This document shows, piece after piece, positions 1-9,737 of a stretch of 64,000 bases of DNA (positions are counted from its first letter, which is position 1; each line of letters opens with the position of its first letter). This stretch comes from Rhynochetos jubatus. Lineage: Eukaryota; Chordata; Aves; Eurypygiformes; Rhynochetidae. A program made the translations under genes and the position numbers. The stretch lies in the NCBI GenBank assembly GCA_027574665.1, contig CM050650.1, positions 54,109,304 through 54,173,303 on the forward strand. Direction: 5' to 3'. The notes below the pieces were generated by a model, which was given only the letters and a program-made list of their open reading frames with translations, did no database searches and was not told the origin of the DNA.

Positions 1-200
1 GTTTTTATACAGTATTATGTCCATCATTTATTACTGAGAACTTGACAGCATTTTGTCTCTATTGCTATTGTGTGTTTTGTTCCAGATGCCACATGATACA
101 ATATCTTATTTTTGAACCTCACAAAAATAAGCTTAATGCTTTATTTGTTCCAAGCCAAAAGAGCATTTATTTCACATTTGTTATGTTTTAGCTAATGCGC
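1..200 (+). other. UST intron 1, left edge of window
   Basis: This is AT-rich noncoding sequence without a convincing ORF or repeat. It is placed in UST intron 1 because exon 2 lies downstream on the + strand and no other gene intervenes. The last bases, GCGC at 197-200, form one half of a direct repeat around the adjacent LTR. Confidence 0.6.
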
Positions 201-557
201 TTTCATAGTTTAACCTCAGCTGGCAATTAAACACATCACACAGCTGCTCACTCACTCTTCCCTGGTGGGATGGGGAGAGAATTGGACGAGTGAAAGTGAG
301 AAAACTTGTGGGTTGAGATAAAGACAGTTTAATATGTAAAGTAAAACCCATGTATGCAAGCAAAGCAAAACAAGGAATTAATTCACCACTTCCCATCGGC
401 AGGCAGGTGTTCAGCCATCCCCAGGTAAACAGGGCTCCATCATGTATTAACGGTTACTAGGGAAGACAAATGCCATCATTCTGAATGTGTCCTGCCCCTT
501 CCTCATTTATATGCTCAACCTGACATTATATGGTGTGGAACATCCCTTTGGTCAGTT

Positions 558-2083
558 CACAGATTCACAGAGTGTTAGGAGTTGGAAGGGACCTCTAGAG
601 ATCATCTAGTCCAAACCCCTGCCAGAGCAGGATCACCTAGAGCAGATCACACAGGAACAAGTCCAGGCGGCTTTGGAAAGTCTCCAGAGAAGGAGACTCC
701 CCCACCTCTCTGGGCAGCCTGTCCCAGTGCTCTGTCGCCCTCACAGGGAAGAAGTATTTCCTCACGTTCAGGCTGAATTTTCTATTTCCCAGTTTATGGC
801 CATTGCCCCTAGTCCTGTCACTGGACACCACTGAGAAGAGCCTGGCCCCATCCTCCTGACACCCACCCTTTAGATATTGATAAGCATTGATGAGATTCCC
901 CCCTCAGCCTCCTCTTCTCCCAGCTAAACAGCCCCAGGTCTCTCAGCCTTTCCTCAGATGGAAGGTGCTCCAGGCCCTTCATCATCTCAGTGGCCCTGCG
1001 CTGGGCCCCCTCCAGTAGCTCCTTGTCCTTCTGGAACGGAGGAGCCCAGAACTGGACACAGCACCCCAGGTGAGGCCTCACCAGTGCAGAGTAGAGGGGG
1101 AGGATAACTTCCCTCGACCTGCTGGCCATGCTGTTCTTAATGCACCCCAGGAAGCCATTGGCCTTCTTGGCTGCGAGGGCACACTGTTGGCTCATGGTCA
1201 TCCTGTTGTCCACTAGGACACCAAGGTCCTTTTCCCCAGAGCTGCCCTCCAAGAGAACAGCCCCCAACCTGTACTGGAACATGGGATTGTTCCTCCCCAG
1301 ATGCAGCACTTTACACTTGCCCTTATTGAATTGCATTTGATGTCTTCCTGCCCAGCTCTCCAGCCTGTCCAGGTCACGCTGGATGGCAGCACAGCCTTCT
1401 GGCGTGGCAGCCACTCCTCCCAGTTTGGTATCATCAGTAAACTTGCTGAGAGGACATTCTATCCCTTTGTCCAGGTCATTGATGAATATATTGAATAGGT
1501 CTGGACCCAGCACTGATCCCTGGGGAATGCCACTAGCCACAGGTCTCCAACTAGTCTCTGCCCCATTGATCACAACTCTCTGAGCTCTTTCCTTCAGCCA
1601 GTTCCCAGTCCACCTCACCGCCCAGTGATCCAGTCTGCACTTCCTAAGCTTGACTATGAGGATGCCATGGGAGACAGCATCAAAAACTTTGCTGAAGTCG
1701 AGATAGACCACATCCACTGCCTTCCCCTTGTCTGTCTATCTAGTGATGCCATCATAAAAAGCTATCAGGTTGGTCAAGCATGACTTTCCTTTGTTGAATC
1801 CATGCTGACTACTCGTGATTAGCTTCATTTCCTCAACATGCTTTGAGATGGCACCAAGAACAAGTGTTTCCATCATCCTTCCAGGGATGGAGGTGAGGCT
1901 GACTGGCCTGTAGTTTCTTGGGTCTTCCTTCTTGCCCTTTTTGAAGACTGGAGTAATGCTGGCTTTCTTCCAGTTCTCAGGCACCTCTCCTGTTTTCCAG
2001 GACTTTTCAAAGATTATGGAGAGTGGCCTGGCAATGACTTCTGACAGCTCCCTCAGCACTCGTGGGTGCATCACATTGATGCA
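558..2083 (-). mobile_element. CR1 LINE, 5'-truncated, inserted into the LTR (copy 1)
   Basis: This is the 3' half of a CR1 non-LTR retrotransposon in antisense orientation to UST. The 3' terminus lies at the left (558 on, complement of ...CCAACTCCTAACACTCTGTG) and the 5' truncation point at 2083. The 5-bp direct repeat CAGTT flanks it at 553-557 and 2084-2088, and LTR sequence resumes immediately on each side. Removing the element restores the contiguous LTR text ...GGTCAGTTGGGGTCAGC. CR1 normally inserts 5'-truncated with short target duplications, as seen here. The 3'-end type is shared with the copy near 31.2 kb and differs from those at 9.3 and 26.2 kb. Confidence 0.93.
640..2080 (-). 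pseudogene. CR1 ORF2 fragment: reverse transcriptase C-terminal half, broken
   Basis: Reading leftward from about 2080, the frame encodes the reverse transcriptase from the fingers/palm region (MHPRVLREL, then PVFKKGKKEDPRNYRPVSLT) through motif A (VVYLDFSK at about 1708-1685), motif B ([10 protein letters not shown]) and motif C at 1441-1430. Motif C reads FTDDTK; CR1 usually has FADD, and both catalytic aspartates are kept. Breaks: a TAG stop at 1736-1738 between GITR and TDKGKAVDV, and an extra nucleotide at 896-897 that throws the frame so that it ends at 818. The true C-terminal tail (SSDRTRGNG ... LFLCDLL) continues in another frame down to 637. The copy lacks its 5' part (ORF1, endonuclease) and cannot be functional. 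The few breaks suggest moderate age. Confidence 0.9.
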
Positions 2084-2328
2084 CAGTTGGGGTCAGCGTC
2101 AGCTATCCTGGCTGTGGTCCCTCCCAGCTTCTTGTGCACCCCCAGCTTACTCGTTGGTGGGGTGGGATGAGGTGAGGAGCAGAAAAGGCCTTGACGCCCT
2201 GTAAGCACTGCTCAGCAATAGCTGAAACATCTGTGTTATCAACACTGTTTTCAGCACAAATCCAAAACAGACCCCCTTCACTAGCTACTGTGTAGAAAAT
2301 TAACTCTATTGCAGACAAAACCAGCACA

Positions 2329-5300
2329 GCGCTGTGTTTTAGAAAGGGTGTTACACTGGTGTTTTCTAGATAGCGTAATAGTTTGTCATGCTGGAAAAAG
2401 AATGTAGGTTGTCTTAACTTCCAAAGAAGTAACTTGTTTCTGAGTTCCTGTTACAAAGTTCTGCTTTACTTAGGCACTAGGGTTTGCTCCTCCCAGGAGC
2501 ATATGGTGTTTTGTTTTCTGCATAAAACCTGGTAATTTTCAAGGGCAAGACAACTGCAACTTGTTTGCTGTGTTTTAGAAACTTGGGTGCTGCTGTTGCC
2601 AAGCATACAAAGTAATGTTTCACATTGGTTTTTGACAAGGCCATAACACGCACCCAGGATCTCCCTGTCTGCTCCTTCAGTGACACCGTGTTCCTGGAAA
2701 GTCTTTCCTTGCTGGGAAGGTGGCAGGTAGAATGTTCCCAGCCTTTCTGCCCTGGGGTCCATCACCTCACCTGGCCATGGGTCACCCTCTGGTCAGAATA
2801 GTTGCCCTCATCACTGGGTGTAGTTTTGAGCACAATTTGTCTGATGTACCAACATTAATGTTCCCCGATAGATGGAGAAATTGTGCTAATATGGCCCTTG
2901 GTAACTAAGCTTGTAAATGACATGGCAAAAATAAGTGCCTGAGTTTAGTAACAGCTTCTGTGAACGTTAGGATACATTAATACACTTAACTGAAAGTGTA
3001 CTTTAGTTGAGTGTCCTAAGTGATGGTTGTGTGGTCACATTAGGTAGTTTGGGACAAAATGAATACTCGCAGTAAACTTAATGTCATTTTTGGTTGCTGC
3101 AGAAACATTGATTTTGCAGTTTAGGAAGAGGGGAAAAAAACCCCACAATTATAGAAGGCACAAAATACTGGGGTGGGGGCGGCGGGAGCGGGAAGCACCT
3201 GACACTTACTGGCCACTTTAAATTTTCTGTGAAAAGCATTTAAAAATGTTATAAAGGCAAGCGAGGTGGTGGTGGCACACAAGCAAGGCTGAAGAAAGGA
3301 GAACATTGACAGTAACAAGATAAATATTTGAATTTTTTTTCAGAAACTGTAGTATTTTAGCTTTATTCATATTGCAGTTCAGAGTTCTTTCTGTTGCTTC
3401 AGAATTCTGGAACCTTAGTAGTTCATGCATTTTGTCTGTACTTGGGTTTTAGCATGCACTCAGTTGTTTTCTGACATTGTGGAAATCTGATGCCTCTTGG
3501 GATAGGCACATCTTTGACAAATTAGAAAGTTCTTAGTTTTGTGAAATGATATCAAGAATGTAATACAGATTTTTGTATTAAAGCTTCTAGTAATACTGAA
3601 CAGCTGGAAGAAATTACAAATGTTTAAAACCCAAAATAAACAGAGCGGATGCAGGAGAATATGGTTTTGGACATGCCATAGCCATGTCTTTTGGTAATTG
3701 CAGACCATGTCCTGGTCATGTTGGCTGATGAATGTCTCCTGTAGAGCTGGAAGTGGAATGAAGGGTGTAAAGAAAAGCCAGCTTCCCTTGGAGTATGCCA
3801 GTGGTCAGTGTTGGGCTGGGGAGCTGCGCTTTTCTCGTAGTGCCAATGGCTTCCTTAGGAATAGTGTAGTCAGTATTATCAGTTAAAATACTGAATAATA
3901 TTAGTTGAGTAATACTAGTTGAAACATCTATGTTGACCATGGCAGAATGCTGTTGTAGGCTGTGTGTAGCTCTTATGCTGTTGCTACCATCGACATTGAA
4001 GGTTGTGGGAGTAAATGTACAAGGGTTTTGTGGCTTATTGACCAGGTGGTGTCCATTCTGTCTTACCAACAGGGGACCTAATCTATGTACAAAACCCTTG
4101 CCTTCTTCCAAAAAGCATGACGCCCCCAAGGTTCCCAGTCTGCTCTGGGCTCTGACTGAGGGACTAGATCGCCAGTCACTTCCTCTTGCAGTGGCACGGA
4201 CTGCATTTGGACTAGCACCCTGTAGCCCTACATCAGCTTTTTTTTTAGGGGGTGTTAGAATAAGTTGTTGTGTATTGCAGTGAATTTAGAAGCTGTGGAC
4301 AGGGCCTTGGGTGTGCAGAGGTTGAAGAGGGTGCTGTTTTGTGCCACACCTGGATTTCTGCGCCTGTCCTGAAGCATGCCCATAGGCCTGTGCCCTCTCT
4401 TCCCATCCTAAATTGTGGACTTACCAGTGGCAAACTGAACAAATTTGCTGGTTTACTGTGTGAGATGTGGAAATAAACTGTGTCTTGGCTAAATTATGAA
4501 TGTGTAAACTATATTTACTTATGTTTATCCTTAACTTTGGTTTTAGATGTAAATGTTGGAAGGCTGCACTTGTGAATTTTATAAACAATTAATCTGCCTC
4601 TAAAAAGGGGCACTCTGGCCTTGATTATGGTACCAGATCCCATCTGTACTAGCTGGTTTCATCATGCTGCTTCAAATTGTGTTAACACTTGAATGGGAAA
4701 GTAAATGTTTGCTAGTTTGTTTTGTGTGATGATAATAAAACTGGGGATTTGAAATTCAATAAATTAGTCACGTTCAATGACTAAGCCCTTCCTGCAGATC
4801 TTAGAGAATGGCATTTACAAAAGCTGAAGATGATAAACTGGATTAGATTTTGGAGATGCTTTCTAGGTCTCTAAAAACTGATTGCAGCAAACTTCTTGAT
4901 TTGAGCACTGCCAAGTTCCCTGGGAGTGCTGTCTTTGTCTTTTGAACTTTGCAGATGTCAGATGTTTCTTTAGTGCATTATATGGAAGCATTGAGAATAT
5001 GCACATCAAGCGGTAGCTTTATATGGAAGCACTTGTAGCATAAAGCTAAGAGTGAAAACAGTGTTCTGTCATGTGCGTTTTCCCCAGATGCGGAGAACCT
5101 TTGCAATACTGTGGTTAAGATGTTTTGTTTCAATATTTTTTCCTGTATGTTAGAGCTGTTGACATCTTAGGAATTTTTGTAGCAACAATTCAGTGGAGGA
5201 AAATATGATTAGAGGCCTGGGAGAGGGGAGACAACCCACAGTCTATATATGGGTCTACTACCTAGTATATTTAGTATGCTGTTTAAAATAGCTTACCTTT

Positions 5301-7059
5301 ATTTTCCCTTTCGATAAGCATATGGGTTAAGCTGTTTGTTTTTGAATAGTAAGCCACACTCTGGCAGTTCTGGATGTGTAATTACTGGAAAAACTCTGAA
5401 CATAATCAGACCTACTCTTCTGGCGTGGCCTGAGTTGGACAGAAATAAGCAGCTTTTAATAGCATGTATCAGCAAACCTGTCTGTTTAGAAGTTGAGTTT
5501 CTCTCTTACACTTGAATTTTAGTTCAACTGAAACTTCCAAGATGATGTGGCATAATTTGCTAAAAACATGAGGGTGGTTTTTTTTCTGTTTGTTAGCTTT
5601 TGTTGTGTTGTCAAGAGTGGAAAGTTGCAAATATGCCAAAAAAAAAAAAAAAATCTGGTGCTGAACCACTTCCAATTTTGATTTGTATGTTCAGCAGCAT
5701 AAATGAGGTGCCGTGTTTGAAGAGACATTCCACCCCTCTCGTGGGGATGCTGGCCATCAGCAACAGAGTGCAGAAGCTGCCATTTGCCAGAAGTCCACAG
5801 TGAAGAAATTCAGGTCCCCTATTGGGTGTTTGTGGATTAAGCCCAATTATTAGAAAAGGTCTAACTTGTAATGTTTTCTAGTTCCAAGTGATTTTTTTTA
5901 ATGCAGATCACCCTACATCATTTGCTACAGACTGAAAAGAATAAAGAGGGAGTGCAAGTTAAAGAGACACAAAAATTGGTGGTAAATGTTTCGGGAGCAT
6001 CTGAAGTAGGTGTTATTAAAAGGAAGATGGGTGTCTCTAGTTGTTCAGGTAGCTGTGGCTCCATGGTGCATTTAGTACCAATTGATGCCTCTGGGTGTTG
6101 GTTGAGCTGTAAGGTAAAGGACTGGATTTGTGGGGGATGATCTTGTGCTGAATCCCTTCTCTGTCTGTTTAGACGTGTTGCTGGAACAGTAAGCTGTGAA
6201 CACAAGTGGCAACAGTAATGGTATGGAAACTTTCTGGTGCAGGTCTTTCAACTCCTGCAGTGAGCTGAGGTGAGAACTCTCCTCTCCCTCTTAGCAAATA
6301 TTTTTTTTCTAATCATGGATTGCTAATTTTCTAGATGGCTGAGCTTACAAATAGGTTTGAAACTGTAGAGGGATATTTTAAAGATGATATACTGAGGCAT
6401 CCTGAAAGATCCAGCTCTAGGAACCATGAGCTAAGGGCTGAGCACATTCTTGGGCATCCCACTTCAGTGTACTTTCTCCTTCAAGTTCACTCTGCCTCCA
6501 GGGTCTGTTTGAAAGCTCACCTCCTTTTCCAGAGATCCTGATCCCAACTTGCATGCTCAGCCAACAACAGGAGATTATGGAGGGAGTTGAAGGGGATGGG
6601 TGTTGCCCAGCAGCTGAAAGCCCTGCCTTGTGTTTTCTTCTAAGAATATGCATGAATCCTTGAACAAATAAAGTTTGCAGGTTTGTTTGTAAATGCTGTA
6701 TTTGAGGATGCTTTTATGGATACCAGCTGTCGTGGGGAAAAAACAGCCGATAATATCAGTTAGGTTGTCAGGCAGCCAAACCGCAAGGAGCAAACAGCAG
6801 GACCCTACCTGAAGAAATCTCAAGTGCTCTTTTCTCTTGAGCAGAGCTAGGGAGTTGTGAACTATGTGATACAGAAATCAAAGCTAGGAATGCAGGAAGG
6901 AAGGACGGACCCTACAACCCAATCCCTTGCTACTGTAAGCAACTACCTCCTATAATGCATTTAAAAAACATTTTATAACTAGTTAGGTTTGTTTACTTTT
7001 ACATTCCTTTTGAGAGCTTGTTACCAAACAACACTGCTCTCGTGTTTAGAAAATTCCTC
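2329..7059 (+). other. UST intron 1: no gene seen
   Basis: Mostly unique-looking AT-rich intronic sequence. Small items seen: a 17-nt A run at 5638-5654 and a near-duplicate pair ATAATATTAGTTGA/GTAATACTAGTTGA around 3895-3920. Open frames on both strands are short, lack family motifs and are not flanked by convincing splice sites, so I did not call them genes. Confidence 0.6.
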
Positions 7060-7700
7060 TCATTTCCAGCTGAAGCTTTTCTCTCTGGCATCTTTACTCA
7101 TCTTTGTTCTTGTGCCACGGTCTTGTTTTTAGTTTAAATAGCTCTTGTTCTTCTGAACCTGTAAAAGCTAACGTAGCCCTTTTACCTAAAGGAAACCGTC
7201 GCTTTTCGCTTCTCGCAGGACTCCCTTCTTTCCTCTCATGGTGCTAGTGACAATTCTTGTACCTGTTACGGGGTGAATTATTCTTTCTGCAACAAAATGG
7301 ACAAGAATGGTACATGGTATTTTACATCAGGTTTCATGCAAGACTTTGTTCAGTGTGTTACTACTAACTTTCCTCTCCTGGGCGTAACTTTCCCGATGCA
7401 CACTATGCTCCTGTTTGCCTTAACGTTCATTATCATATTTATATAGATATGGACACATTAATCAATATCCATTGTTTCCAGGTAAAAACCTCCTGCCCTG
7501 TTAGGGAGGGTCCCTCAGTATGTGGTTTTGTACTATTTAGTTTCACCTCAATTCTGTTATTCTAATCCTCAGCACACCACAGTTCTCCATAGACCACGTT
7601 GTAATCCTCTGCTCTCAGTTCCTTCCAGCTTCGTGTTGCCAGGAAATTTCATTATAGCTGTCCTAACCTTTGTCCCAAAATAATTACCAAGACGATGCCC
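7060..7700 (-). mobile_element. Possible ancient CR1/L3-type LINE remnant
   Basis: Two stretches resemble decayed antisense CR1/L3 sequence. About 7130-7160 (GTTTTTAGTTTAAATAGCTCTTGTTCTTCTG) looks like the complement of the region near the 3' end of the reverse transcriptase ORF. About 7625-7700 (AGCTTCGTGTTGCCAGGAAATTTCATTATAGC ... CCCAAAATAATTACCAA) looks like the complement of the motif-C region 'ASKFADDTK'. No frame survives. The assignment rests on pattern resemblance only and the boundaries are approximate. Confidence 0.33.
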
Positions 7701-9301
7701 TTTTGATTATAGACTGCAGCATGTCCAAAGTAAGGTTTGTGCAACTTTTGGTTCTTATTATACAGTTACAAACTTCTTTTCTGTTTTTCTCAGGCAGAAA
7801 TTATTAAGTTCACAGCAGAGGGTCAAATTCTGTTGTATTTTGGTTTTGTGTTGATCTGCAGTCGTTATAACAATTCTGCATTTCTTCAGGTATCAGACCA
7901 AGATCAAACTAACCCTTTTCTCTGAATTATTTCAGTTGCTTTTAACTTCAAATATATTTGTAAAATATGAACACACGATTAGAAATTATGTAAGGCTAAG
8001 AGGGATGGTAGCAGGAAACACTCTAAGATTACTAATTAGAAGTGGATAACTTTTTATTTTCCCCTCTATTTGGTGTATTTGTTTTGCCTTGTACCTAAAG
8101 ATGCTCTGTGGCAGCTTATATGTAAGGTCCGGTGTGTTCCTTCCACAACCCCGACAGAGCTCTCAGGAGACCAGTGTCAAGATAAAAGGATGAAATTTAT
8201 GCATGGATGATTGCACTGGCTGGATGTTAAAAGACTTGTCAAGTAATTATTTATCTATTTGAGTATTAACATCAAACATTTAGAAAATCCTAACACTTTT
8301 TGATTAGAAAAATCTAATAAATGACTGAACTACAGGCATTTAATTTTTTTTTTTTCTAATTCAATTTAAAAAGGAACAAAGTGACATTTTTGACAAATCT
8401 CTGTTGAAGGGAGCTTAGTTTTGTAGCCCACAATCTTACACAAACATTGTAAAGAATAAGATTGCCGAATTAACTCAATGTAAGTAATTCCTTTTTGTCA
8501 TGGCAGTTTCTGTGTTGGTGGTTTGGATTTAGAGGAAGGCTTGAAAAGTTCTGTGCATAGTATGCTGAAAAGTTTTTTTGGGATGCGGAACTATTTAAAC
8601 AGTTGCTGTAAGATCTATGAGTTTATTGATTTGTTTTATGAATGAATACCACAAGTATCATCTTGGTGTGTTGGGTGTAAGCTGCATACCTTTCCCTTTT
8701 TTCCAGAAAAAAAAGTATGGAGTCATTCATGTGAGATATTAAACTATTTTCCCATCATTTACAAACGTGATATACTTCTAACTGTTGCCCTCCGTCTCCT
8801 CCTATATTTTTGTATGCCTGCTAAAGCAAATGAACTGTCCTGATGGGGATAAATGCTTCTACTTCCTAAAACCTGTAAGGTCTCATCTAGTCAGCAAAAG
8901 GACATCTGCAAGAGAAACTGTGTAGGGCACTTTAACGTGTGGCTGGTCTGTTTTCACTATTGGAGTTTTCCAAGGCTGCCAAAGTACCTGAATGTTTTGT
9001 TGCACAGGAAAGCTTTCTTACCTTTTCTTGTAGTGGAAATAGGCAGTATTTGCCCCTGTATTTGGGGTCAGAGGGAGAACAAGGGTGAGTTTTATGCTGG
9101 GGCAAGAAAGCCACACTAAAGAGGCTTCCAAATAAGTTTTTTGCAGGAGTGGGCTAAATAACCCTAATTGAGATGTGTAGCCCAGGAGTGGCTGTATCAT
9201 CTCTTGTTCCAGCTATTGAACTGGGCAAGAGATAACATGGCAGCTGGGCTGCTTGAAAAGTAACATCTGCTGCTTGAAAGCTTTCTAAAATGATTTAAGT
9301 A

Positions 9302-9730
9302 GCATTAAGGCTACTTAATGCTGAAAGGCTGAAAGAGTTGGGCTTGCTTAGTCTGGAGAAGAGAAGGCTCCAGGGAGACCTTATAGCAGCCTTCCAGTAC
9401 CTGAAGGGGCCCTACAAGGAAGCTGGGCGAGGGGGGGTGCAGCTTTTTACAAGGGCCTGTAGTGACAGGACAAGGGGTAATGGGTTTAAACTGAAAGCGG
9501 GGAGATTTAGATTGGACGTCAGGAAGAAGTTCTTCCCAGAGAGGGCGGTGAGGCACTGGCACAGGTTGCCCAGGGAAGCTGTGGATGCCCCATCCCTGGC
9601 AGTGTTCAAGGCCAGGCTGGATGAGGCTGTGAGCAACCTGGTCTAGTGGAGGGTGTCCCTGCCCATGGCAGGGGGTTGGAACTAGATGGTCTTTAAGGTC
9701 CCTTCCAACCCAAACCATTCTATGGTTCTA
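9302..9730 (+). mobile_element. CR1 LINE 3' fragment (copy 3), sense orientation
   Basis: This is a CR1 3' end on the + strand. It holds the ORF2 C-terminal coding segment, the short 3' untranslated part (GGGTGTCCCTGCCCATGGCAGGGGGTTGGAACTAGATGG) and the terminal CCATTCTATGGTTCTA. TTAAGTA occurs directly at 9295-9301 and 9731-9737 and is a clean 7-bp target-site duplication. Recognisable CR1 sequence begins near 9322; the 20 bp between the duplication and that point form a small inverted repeat (see findings). The subfamily differs from the copies at 0.6-2.1 kb and 31.2-32.0 kb. Confidence 0.92.
9338..9646 (+). pseudogene. CR1 ORF2 C-terminal fragment (copy 3)
   Basis: An uninterrupted frame of about 100 codons matches the CR1 ORF2 C-terminus: [15 protein letters not shown], then [31 protein letters not shown] and [17 protein letters not shown], ending VSNLV at the expected stop. 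This is the thumb/tail region after the catalytic motifs, which were lost by 5' truncation. It has no stop or frameshift, which suggests a fairly young copy, but it is a fragment with no start of its own. Confidence 0.85.
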
Positions 9731-9737
9731 TTAAGTA

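Larger units (their letters stand above)
201..2328 (+). mobile_element. Solo LTR of an avian endogenous retrovirus, split by a CR1 insertion
   Basis: The two LTR parts are 201-557 and 2084-2328, about 600 bp together after removing the inserted CR1. The left end (TTTCATAGTTTAACCTCAGC) matches the common avian LTR start TGTCATGGTTTAACCTCAGC with the terminal TG changed to TT. It runs into the typical segment 'GGTGGGATGGGGAGAGAATTGGA'. The right end closes with ...CCAGCACA at 2328. GCGC occurs directly on both sides (197-200 and 2329-2332), extending to GCGCT if the LTR is taken to start one base later. This is the size of a target-site duplication. No internal retroviral genes adjoin, so this is a solo LTR left by recombination. 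The family name and ERV class cannot be settled here. Confidence 0.8.

Noticed and set aside
582-776. 64-codon + strand frame repeated almost identically at 31173-31367
   Set aside because: It is the antisense shadow of the CR1 3' end. Its conservation reflects two copies of the same element, not a gene.
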